Source of the DNA: Larix kaempferi
Lineage: Eukaryota > Streptophyta > Pinopsida > Pinales > Pinaceae
Assembly (NCBI GenBank): GCA_027924585.1
Contig: BSBM01000096.1
Span: 7,253,501-7,317,500 of the forward strand
Reading direction: 5' to 3'
Length of the DNA: 64,000 nt
Within the stretch, counting starts at the first letter, position 1, and each line of letters begins with the position of its first letter. The position numbers were made by a program, and so were the translations under genes. This document shows, piece by piece, positions 24,045 to 34,495 of the stretch. The notes beneath the pieces were generated by a model, which was not told where the DNA came from, searched no databases, and worked only from the letters and a program-made list of their open reading frames with translations.

Positions 24045-25685
24045 GAATATAGGCTAATAACGGTCAATAATTTATTTCATGTCTTGTTGGCTTATATGAG
24101 ATTATTGCAATTATAAACTATTAACTTAAGAATACACATTTACAATAAGTTATATATTGGGAAATCAAATGCCTATACCTTTCAAAATCATTCATCTATG
24201 ACTCATCATGCTTTAATCTAAATTCTAGTACACTTAGCACTCATTATCATTGAAGTAATATTTTTTGTAAGAAATGTGCTTTTATATAGATGGAGGTTTA
24301 ATTCAAAATTTGTGTCACTTGTATTAATGCATATAGATCAGTAAAACCTAAAGAGAACTTCATTCCTTGTTGGCTTTTGTGAGATGATTTAAATTACAAA
24401 TAATTGATTTAAGAGTATGTAATTTAAAAAATATTTTGAATAGAGAAATCAAGTGTTGTAATGCACTTGTATTAATACATATAGATAAATAAAACTAAAG
24501 AGAGTTTCTTGCATGCCTTGTTGGCTTTTATGAGATGATTTAAATTACAAATAGTTGATTTAAGAGCACAAATTTAGAAAATATTTTGAATGGGGAAATC
24601 AAGTTTTGTATGATGCAAAAACTTGTCAATCTAAAAGCAATCATAAATAATACTAATAATTGTATTTATATATCATTGTCAATTATCATCTATCTATAAA
24701 AGTTATAAACTCATACAAATTAATTCACCAAAAAATGTGTCCAACTTGTATTGAAATATTGCAATGTAATCGTCAACAAATTTCCATAAAATAATATCTT
24801 CACTTAATACAAAGAACTCATTTGTGTTTTAAAACAATTGCAACTTCAATTATATGGGGTTTTATTTCAAAAATTACATATTGCATTGATAAACTCCTCA
24901 TATTAATGAATATAGGCTAATAACAGTCAATAATTTATTTCATGTCTTGTTGGCTTATATGAGATTATTGCAATTATAAACTATTAACTTAAGAATACAC
25001 ATTTACAATAAGTTATAGATTGGGAAATCAAATGCCTATACCTTTCAAAATCATTCATCTATGACTCATCATGCTTTAATCTAAATTCTAGTACACTTAG
25101 CACTCATTATCATTGAAGTAATATTTTTTGTAAGAAATGTGCTTTTATATAGATGGAGGTTTAATTCAAAATTTGTGTGTCACTTGTATTAATGCATATA
25201 GATCAATAAAACTAAATAGAACTTCATTCCTTGTTGGCTTTTGTGAGATGATTTAAATTACAAATAATTGATTTAAGAGTATGTAATTTAAAAAATATTT
25301 TGAATAGAGAAATCAAGTGTTGTAATGCACTTGTATTAATACATATAGATAAATAAAACTAAAGAGAGTTTCTTGCATGCCTTGTTGGCTTTTATGAGAT
25401 GATTTAAATTACAAATAGTTGATTTAAGAGCACAAATTTAGAAAATATTTTGAATGGGGAAATCAAGTGTTGTATGATGCAAAAACTTGTCAATCTAAAA
25501 GCAATCATAAATAATACTAATAATTGTATTTATATATCATTGTCAATTATCATTTATCTATAAAAGTTATAAAATCATACAAATTAATTCACCAAAAAAT
25601 GTGTCCAACTTGTATTGAAATATTGCAATGTAATCATCAACAAATTTCCATAAAATAATATCTTCACTTAATACAAAGAACTCAA
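24045..25685. repeat. Segmental tandem duplication, ~863-bp offset
   Basis: Bases 24045-24811 and 24908-25685 are nearly identical noncoding copies. The right copy runs straight into the end of the HAD-like exon at 25668, and the left copy ends at the homologous point without the exon. It seems to be the downstream flank of the exon duplicated separately. Confidence 0.85.
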
Positions 25686-26278
25686 TGTTCTATTGAACAT
25701 TCGAATGTAGTTGCGTTTCGGTTTGATACGATGAAGTGTCTTTAAAAAGGGGAATAGAACTTGCACAAGCCAAGTATCGTGTTCATGTCCTATATAAGCC
25801 TTTATTAAGATACAGTTTGACCGATATCCAAGGAATTGAGAAGTAGGCTTTGATGTATCTATTAGCAATACATTTGATTCTGTGTACTTATTTTCATATT
25901 GGGACCACACGTCGCTTAGCCTTTTCTCATAAAACTGTATCATACTACATGATTTCGATTTTGTTTGCAAGTGACAATGGGACCTATCCCATATGAATTC
26001 AAAGTCACTTGTATCAATATTTGATTTTTCAAGTACTTGTCGAATGTCCTTGTTAGTAACATTTGATGTCCATATCGCAAGAGCATAATGTTTTAGGCAG
26101 TATTTTAATACTTCTAATTGAAAAGGCCTACAAAAGTAGGATCTATCACCAAGCTCCCAATCTGGTTTTCTTTGAATTTGACAACTCGTTTCATCTTTGG
26201 AATACGACGAGAAGAATACTCCTTCCATTTCAAAGATCAACAAGATCTTCCGACTGATATTAACTCCCATCTGCATTG
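25668..26278 (-). pseudogene. NIF/FCP1-like HAD pseudo-phosphatase exon, copy 2
   Basis: An exon of ~200 codons is preceded on the minus strand by a splice acceptor (GTGGCAG, exon from 26278, phase 1). Plant NIF-domain landmarks are in order: motif I region ILLIFEMEG, then YFCRPF, AIWTSN (motif II), FIWDRSHC, VLLIDTS (motif III/IV region) and a closing helix. In active family members motif I is DxDxT/V and the late motif is DD. Here the first reads FEMEG and the second DT, so phosphatase chemistry is unlikely. No upstream exons were found, only AT-rich sequence, so it is probably a partial duplicate of the gene at 27739-28960. Confidence 0.7.
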
Positions 26279-26855
26279 CTGCCACAACATATATAACATT
26301 AACATATTTTCACTTCAAAACTTCATTGCTTATTGGCATCAAAACATATCCAATTTATTTTCACTCCCAAACAAACAACTTAATGAAAAAAATAAAAGTA
26401 ATTTCCGTGGAATAGTTTTTTTATACAAACACATTCAACTACTACTCAAATCACTAATGTTTAAGAATTGTAATGAGATAAACTACAATTTAAAAATATA
26501 ATTACAATAGTCGAATTCATTTGAACTAATTATATGTTAATATCTACATACTACCTAAATTTACAGTTTTTAAGTTTAAATCAAGCAAACTATTTATATG
26601 TTCATTTTTACATACAACCTCATACGATATTTTAATTTTCAAGAAATTATAAGAAAAAATCATATAAGCACATTGCAATGAAATTCAAATCACAATTTAA
26701 AAATATAGTTACAATGGTCCAATTCAAACCAATTATATGTTAATTTATACACACCACCTAGATTTACAATTTTTTAAATTTCAACTAAACAAGCTAATTA
26801 TAGGTAATTTTTACATACAACCTGATATGATTTTCCATTTTTTTAATTTCTAAGA
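26279..26855. other. AT-rich spacer
   Basis: No gene is seen. Short diverged direct repeats around 'aatcactaatgtttaag' and related sequence resemble the 405-bp unit that follows. Confidence 0.5.
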
Positions 26856-27665
26856 AATAAGAAAATTTCATATGATAACATTGAACTAACATTCAAATCA
26901 CTGATTTGTAAGAGTTATAATGATCAATTAAGACGCAATTAATAAATCAACTGCAATTGCTCAAACATTGTAATTGTACGTTAATTTATACATACAACCT
27001 AATACAATTATTTAATTAATATGGAATACTACATTTTTATGCAAACACATAAGACTATTATTCAAATCACTAACTTTTTATAACTCAATATCTCAATATA
27101 AATAAACAAAATAATAATATGTTAATTTATAATAATGACACAACAACAATCCTTATATGAGTATTATGAAATAATATTGACATTAAATTGATAATAAAAT
27201 AAAACACAGTAATAACACATCACATGTAGAATTAAGTCATCAAATGTACAATGACCAAAAAATAAGAAATTTTCATATGATAACATTGAACTAACATTCA
27301 AATCACTGATTTGTAAGAGTTATAATGATCAATTAAGATGCAATTAATAAATAAACTGCAATTGCTCAAACATAGTAATTGTACGTTAATTTATACATAC
27401 AACCTAATACAATTATTTAATTAATATGGAATACTACATTTTTATGCAAACACATAAGACTATTATTCAAATCACTAACTTTTTATAATTCAATATCTCA
27501 ATATAAATAAACAAAATAATAATATGTTAATTTATAATAATGACACAACAACAATCCTTATATGAGTATTATGAAATAATATTGACATTAAATTGATAAT
27601 AAAATAAAACACAGTAATAACACATCACATGTAGAATTAAGTCATCAAATGTACAATGACCAAAA
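26856..27665. repeat. Two 405-bp tandem copies
   Basis: Bases 26856-27260 and 27261-27665 differ at only a handful of positions, so this duplication is recent compared with the surrounding repeats. No reading frame is present. Confidence 0.9.
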
Positions 27666-27738
27666 ATTTATATTATAAACTTCAAGATTTTGTTTATAGA
27701 GGAAATGAATAACAGTCATCTTAATGTACTATTAAAAG

Positions 27739-28960
27739 TCATTGAAGATTCTTCAAAATATCTCGAACATCGGGTGCCTTGTAGAATCTATTCAATAAGC
27801 TCCACAGATCAGCGATCAACCATTTATCCTCATTCTTTCCATCAAACGAAGGGGCAATAATCACATTTTCTTTGGGATTTTCTTTCTTTGTCTCCATTGA
27901 ACAATCCACTAGAATAGTGTTAGTAGCATCATATTGAGAATACATTCTCCACACTTTTTTCAGATGTTTTTTGTATATAACTTGTGTTGAATTATCAATG
28001 TCGTTTTTTCCCTTTTGTTGTTTGCAATCTGAAGCAGTCCATGTAAACAAAAATTTATCTTGTAATGATTCTGAAACCAGCTTTTTCATAACTCTTGTTG
28101 TGTTTTGTTTCAAAGATGTCGTCCAAATTGCAATGTCAAGAGATTCTTTTCTGGAACACATTTCAAGAAATGTTTTTGCATGTGGACGAAACCAAAATGA
28201 TTTTTTCTCTATCGTGTAATCTGCAGCCCTTCCCATTTTCTCGATAAATTCTTTTTGTGATGCATCACCATCAATGCTCTGATAGAAAATGTTATTCAAT
28301 TCAAAAATAACTAATTTCTTTTGACTTATAATAGCTGCAAAACAATAATGGATATCATAGTTAATTCATTTTATTCATGCTACATAAATTATTAATAAAA
28401 AAAATTGTTGAAGAAATACACTCACTTTGAGTATTTTTTGTACTAGTTATTGATAAGCCACACTTCTCTTGTATTGTCTTCATAGAACCTAGAGCCAAAA
28501 TAACAAACCTTCAATCAAATACCAATTATACTTCTTTAAATCAAATTTTTTTTATAAGACATATTTTATGTTTAATTGAAAATAAGAGACATGTGAAGTA
28601 CCTGATATGATATCATGTTCTTGACTATGGCTTTCTGTCACATTCCCTTGATCACTGTCTTTTTCCTCCTCATTTGCCACTGTAATAAACATATGAAATG
28701 TTATAAAATGCATCAACGAATGAAATTCATTAAATAAATAGGCATAGAATCCAAAGAATCACTAGAGAAAGAACAAAACAAGTACAATACAACAAAAGAA
28801 ACAAAATAAATTATGTACCTGGTATGGTATTTTCTTCGTCTTGTATTTGCATCTCGAAAACTTCTTCGACATTGTGCACACTATGTTGGTCATTGCTTTG
28901 TTGCAAAGTGTCGTCATTGTTTTCTTTACAATTTCCGCCATTAGTAGTTATAGTAAACAT
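27739..28960 (-). CDS. NIF/FCP1-like HAD-fold protein, four exons, catalytic Asp residues absent
   Basis: Proposed exons are 28960-28819, 28679-28602, 28488-28426 and 28334-27739. All introns are phase 1, with AG acceptors (TTTATTACAG, CTCTAG, TTTTGCAG) and GT donors, and they join without a stop into 292 codons. The first three exons encode an acidic, low-complexity N-terminus (ENNDDT, NEEEKDSD). The last exon carries a plant NIF-type HAD domain: LVIFELNN at motif I, FWFRPHAKTF, IAIWTTS at motif II, FTWTASDC, TILVDCS at the DD motif, and an ADLWSLL helix. FCP1/SCP phosphatases need DxDxT. Both aspartates are missing here and the late DD is DC, so a binding or scaffold role is more likely than dephosphorylation. 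The start ATG at 28960 is the earliest in frame. Continuity with exons further upstream is possible. Confidence 0.62.
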
Positions 28961-29036
28961 CTTGTTAATCAAGATTTATAAATAGCATAGAATCCAAAGA
29001 ATCACTAGAGAAAGAATAAAACAAGTACAATACCTG

Positions 29037-31943
29037 GATATTCCAACAGCAATATATTAGACATTGGTTTTTGCAATTGGAAGGATTCTTGATTAGTCAG
29101 CATGGTAGTCCTTTGTAACTCGTTTTCTACGACACATGCCATTCTTCTTCCATATGTACAGCAAACCTGCTGTAAATTTGTCCCCGCATAAAGAGAAATA
29201 ATCAAATTTAGATCACTATGTTGTTAATGCATTTGCAATAATTCTTCCCATAATTCAAAATCTCTCTCCTTTTCATCAGATATGTCTCTAAAACTGTGAG
29301 AGTATCTTGAGGCCTCTAAACTTTTTGACTCTTCACTATAGAAATGTATAGTTAAAACTATATCATAACTATAGTTATTTTGTTCTTTATATTCATAAAG
29401 ACCGGTAGCCATTTTATAGTTGACATTTGAGTCCTTGACAACAATCTCCAGAGCTTGGCGTACATCCTTACAAGACCAAATTTCTACTAAGATAATCATA
29501 GTAAAATCTTTCAACCCATTTTTTTCGATTAAAAATCGAAACAATTCAATATAGTGATCCTTAAGGAATGATTCATCTTTCAGAGCCAATGTATCCAACA
29601 CGACAAAGTCAGTGTATAACATTGGTTGAAACTGACAAGGAAAAGAGTGCAAAAGTGTTGACAAGAGGCTAGGACCCCCATAATGACAACCGAATTCAAA
29701 ACTATTCTCAATTTCCTATATATCTGTCGATGCATCAATTATTCTATCAAGGACCACACAGGCTTGTGGAGAAAGGGACTCTATTTTTGTATTTCGTGAT
29801 CCTTTTACATATTTACACCCTTCCATTGTCTTACAGAAGTTGGCAAATATGATATCAGTAATTCCATAATGCTCAAGAATATTGGATATTGTAAGAATCT
29901 TATCATTCAGATTCTTATCATGACTTTTGCAATATGTTACCATTGCCTCCAAAATTGTTCTTTTGGTTTTCAATTGTGAACAATAATCTTTCATTTTTAT
30001 GGCATTGGTCGGATGGTTCACTGGAATGGAAAACCAAACAGTTCCATCCAATAGTTTATCTGCTACAGAACACATTTCTTCAGCTGTTAGTCCCTGAAGG
30101 GGACGGAAAGAACTTGATACCAAACTGTTCAGACTATTTGTCTTATAGTTTGGATCCTTAGGTTGGTTTGGAGAACACATTAATGTCCCTAGTTTGTAAC
30201 AATTAAAAACAACTTCCCATTTATCCCAAGTAGTATCATCAAGATATAACAAGACTTTTTTTTCAGCAAAGTTTGTTAGTGGACAATCGAAGAAAGAGCA
30301 CAACATTTCATCATCAACCTGTTAAAAAATAACAAATATAAATTAGTAACAATGTGATATCAAAAATAAAATAGCCATGAATTTAGTTATAACAATATAA
30401 ACTAAGTGCAAAAAAAAAAAATTGCATACCTTGTCTTCAGCCGTCTTAGAATTCCCACATTTTTGTTTCTTTAATTTATTTGTGGCAATTAGGAATTGTC
30501 TTGCAGATCGCACAGAATCAATGAATGGAGTTTTGAAGAACACTGTGTTTGCAGAATTTAACTGGCAGCAAATACGAATCACCACACTGGGAGCAACAGA
30601 TGGATCTAAGAATCGAGCATTACGTTCTTTGTACTTCTGTTTTGCCTCCCCAGATAGACTGAATTTAGGATTTGATAATATTTCTTTTGCTGCTTGAATG
30701 GTGTGTTGCCCATCAACTATCCAAAAATTGATGTTCTTGTCATTTATATCCATTTTATTCATGATTTTCACAGGGTTTCCAATCGGATCAGACTCTTTTG
30801 TGTCAAATGGAATCAGAAGAGCATCAGGCAATGATGCTTGAAATTTCTGTAGGAATGATTTTACTAATACTCGAACATTTAAATCATCCCGTGATCTCAA
30901 TTTATATAACTTGGGTGCTTCTACACATCTTCGAACATCCACCTTCATGGTAAAAGAGCTTGAAAATAAATAACTGTCCTTAAAATTTTCATGGATTTCA
31001 TCGCATTGGTCAGCAAGCTTCTCTATCTGAGAGTCTTCTTTTTGGGATTTTACAAACTCTGTAGTAGGCATGAACTCACTTTCTTTAATGCTCTATTCTA
31101 GCTCAGCTAAATATACCCTTCTCAAAGCAAGCATTTGAGCCTCGAGTTTATCATCTGGTATTTTATCAAGTAGTTTACCTCTTTGTTGCAAATAAAGAAA
31201 CACGGATGATGTTTTCTTACATCTCACATAGCGATATTTCATAACGTTGGTAATACGTTGTACAAGATCATCACAACTCTTTAGACCAGATTCATTGAAG
31301 CTCTCAAAACTGTCCAACTTAAACTGTGACTTTTTTATTGACTCTGGAAATTCTGTATTAGTATCAATCAAATCTGGTCTAAATTTTGTGTAATCAACTT
31401 GGCAAAAAAATAATTTCACTTCATTTTCTTCAATTACCTCCATTTGAAAATCGATCTGACTATGATTGAGAGCATAGCAACTAACAATTATCCCTAGCCT
31501 TTGTATATCATTTCCATCCATGGATCCAAATAGATACATATCTGGAAACATATTCATGGGACTTTCAATCTCAACATACCAATCTTCGACATACTCATAT
31601 GCAGCAGATGTTTTGAACTTTTTAATCATTTCAAAATTAGAACCCATTGTTGAATTTATAATCTGAGTTGAATGACGCTTTTGTTTTTTGAATGCTGATT
31701 GTGGCATTTTACTTGCTTTGGAGACGACAGCTTCTAAAAACAATAATAAGCAATTATTACTATAAATAAAATGAAATCAAAATCACAAATATTACCATAT
31801 AGTCTTCTAGTCTAACCATTTAGAAATGAGAGAATAATATTTAAAACCACCATACCACATGGGGGAGACGTTGTTTGTGTGTCACTTGCGATTCGTTTTT
31901 TCTTCAAATTATTCCTTGGAATTGTCATTGCACCAGAGTCCAT
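29037..31943 (-). pseudogene. Multi-exon WYxE and ParB/DGQHR-like gene with in-frame stops
   Basis: The exons proposed are 31943-31856 (MDSGAMTIP..., basic KKKR), 31733-30430 and 30318 to 29224 or 29037. The splices are GTATGG/TTTTTAG (phase 1) and GTATGC/TTTAACAG (phase 0), and they keep one frame. That frame is interrupted by TAG 31093-31095, TAG 29716-29718 and TAA 29224-29226, then continues open to a donor at 29036. Domains in order are: WYxE domain (DWYVEIESP...PDMYL), a helix-rich stretch, a ParB/Srx or DGQHR-like region (LPDALLIPFD, then FWIVDGQHTIQAAKE), and an unrecognised C-terminal region (VVLDTLALKDESF). ParB/DGQHR families use this motif for nucleotide or DNA-linked chemistry. 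The role here is unknown. It is either a pseudogene, or the stops mark unrecognised introns or separate genes. Confidence 0.55.
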
Positions 31944-32140
31944 AGCTGCTAAAAACAATAATAAATAGTCGACTATAAGTTTAAATTGTTTTAAAAATAC
32001 ATAAAATAATGAGCATTATCAAACAATATTCTATTACATGTCTTTTATTCACATGCACAAGAATAATAAGGGTCATGTGTTATGGAAACATATTAAATAC
32101 TTAGATATAAATAAAAATCCATTGCATCTAGCACAAGTAG

Positions 32141-34495
32141 AGACTCATTAAAAATAAAAGTTTTCCTTCTCAAAAATGCTAGAAGAAAATGCTTATGCTA
32201 GAAAGAAAGCTAGCAGTCGCTAGCTTTCCTTGATCTTTTGCCATGTGCTTATTTCAAAATAGAGCACATGGCACAAGCTCAAGGTATAAGCTAGCAACCA
32301 CCAATCACCATGGACAGGATTTTTCTATTGGAAAGCTAGCGACTGCTAGCTTTCTTTCTAGCATAGGTATGTGTTATTATCCTATAAGTAAATGCTTATG
32401 CTAGAAGGAAAGCTAGCAGTTGCTAGATTTCCTTGATTTTATGCCATGTGCTTATTTGAAAATAGAGTACATGGCACAAGTTCAAGGCTTTCCTTGATCT
32501 TGTGCCATGTGCTTATTTGAAAATAGAGTACATGGCACAAGTTCAAGGTATAATCTAGCAACCACCAATCACAATGCCTAGGGTTTTTCTATTGGAAAGC
32601 TAGCGACTGCTAGCTTTCCTTCTACCATAAGCATGTGTGACATGCTAGAAAAAAATGTTTATGCTAGAATGAAATGTAGCATTCGTTCAAAATAGAGTAC
32701 ATGGCACAAGCTCAAGGTATAAGCTAGCAATCACCAATCACCATGGACAGGGTTTTTCTATTGGAAAGCTAGCGACTGTTAGCTTTCCTTCTAGCATAAG
32801 CATATGTGTTTATGCTAGAAGGAAATGCTTATGCTAGAAGGAAAGCTAGCAGTCGCTAGCTTTCCTTGATCTTTTGCCATGTGCTTATTTCAAAATAGAG
32901 CAAATGGCACAAGCTCAAGGTATAAGCTAGCAACCACCAATCACTATGGACATGATTTTTCTATTGGAAAGCTAGCGCTTTCCTTCTAGCATAAATATGT
33001 GTTCTTATCCAAGAAGAAAATGCTTATGCTAGAAGGAAAGCTAGTAGTCGCTAGCTTTCCTTGATCTTGTGCCATGTGCTTATTTGAAAATAGAGTGCAT
33101 GGCACAAGCTCAAGGTATAAGCTAGCAACCACCAATCACCATGCCCAAGGTTTTTCTATTGGAAAGCTAGCGACTGCTAGCTTTCCTTCTAACATAAGCA
33201 TGTGTGTTATGCTAGAAGGAAAGCTAGCTTTCATTCGAAATAGAGCACATGGCACAAGCTCAAGGTATAAGCTAGCAACCACCAATCACCATGGACATGG
33301 TTTTTTATTGGAAAGCTAGCGACTGTTAGCTTTCCTTCTAGCATAAGCATGTGTGTTTATAGTAGAAGGAAATGCTTATGATAGAAGGAAAGCTAGTAGT
33401 CGCTAGCTTTCCTTGATCTTTTGCCATGTGCTTATTTCAAAATACATCACATGGAACAAGCTCAAGGTATAAGCTAGCAACCACCAATCACCATGGACAT
33501 GATTTTTCTATTGGAAAGCTAGTGACTGTTAGCTTTTCTTCTAGCATAAGTATGTGTTCTTATCCTAGAAGGAAATGCTTATGCTAGAAAGAAAATCTAG
33601 TAGTCGCTAGCTTTCCTTGATCTTGTGACGTGTGCTTTCCTTGATCTTGTGACAAAATCTGTCTCAGGTACTGTCGGCTTCCACGACAGTCACCTATAAG
33701 GAATGACATCCTAAGTTGGTCACTAAGTACCTTCGTCAAGTGGAGAAAGAGCAGTTATCCCTCGAACGGTATTGGGTCGTCTCCTTTTCAACAAGTGGTG
33801 GTGAGCCCACTTGAGAGAACATACACCCACAACCTTGGGTTTGACCTCCTATGGCGCGGTGCCGCTCTTTCACTTGCCTCGTGTGGCTATACACGACCAC
33901 TTGATTTAGAAGGATTTTTATAGCACCCTAAGGACAACAACTATGTTTTTGGATTCCTAGCCCCAAAATTCTACCTAAACTACAAGATTTTTTTGTGCCT
34001 TCCTATGGAGGTATTAAGTGAGTAGATTTAAGCTATTTTTGAACTTAGTGAGTGACGAGAGAGTTTCTTGTGTGTGTGTGTGTGCATCAAAGAAAGCTAC
34101 GGTTTTGAGCGCACATGAGATATTGCATATAAATGAAAAGGCTTTTCTTTTAAAATGAAAATAATGCAACTAAACCTAATAGAAAAACAACTAAATAAAC
34201 CATGTAAAGCATGTAAAAAAAACTAAATAAAATAAATTGTAAAAATAAAAAAACAATCTATAAACAAAATTGTAAAAGTAAAAAAAAATCTATAAACTTA
34301 CCAAGATTTTCAACCTCTTTTTAATCCAGTCTTCTTCTTTACTTTTTGTTTGGCTAAGACTAAAGCTAATGCCAATGCCAATGCCATTTTTTCCCATAAC
34401 TTCATCTTCATCTTAGTTGGTCTTGCTTCTTTGATAGACAATAATCTAGAAGCTATGAAGCCAAGACTACTTGAATGGAAACTGTACAATATAAA
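32141..34495. repeat. 2.35-kb segmental duplication, copy 1
   Basis: The block starts at AGACTCATT (32141) and recurs from 34496 with an offset of 2354-2362 bp. It consists of a hairpin array (32165-33660) and a nonrepetitive ~0.83-kb module (33660-34495) with a TG microsatellite (34068-34084) and A-rich runs. Short frames such as that at 33074 are translations of the hairpin repeat. Confidence 0.9.
32165..33660. repeat. Hairpin-built tandem repeat array, first block
   Basis: Units of ~200 bp each contain a stem-loop with core GAAAGCTAGC-agtc-GCTAGCTTTC, a second stem-loop TTGTGCCATGTGCT...AGCACATGGCACAA, the first hairpin again in reverse complement, and CTTCTAGCATAAGCA with its inverse. 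Nearly every base of the unit belongs to a palindrome. Copies vary by point changes and small deletions. Confidence 0.9.

Noticed and set aside
29716-31095. Stop-codon reassignment or selenocysteine-like recoding to explain the in-frame stops
   Set aside because: The stops are TAG and TAA, no recoding signal is seen, and plant nuclear genes use the standard code; decay or missed introns are simpler.
33074-33319. Open frame (also at 35436-35681, 62158-62500, 63727-63942) with recurring SSRYKLATTNHH text
   Set aside because: It is the translation of the hairpin repeat unit and recurs because the DNA repeats; there is no independent coding evidence.
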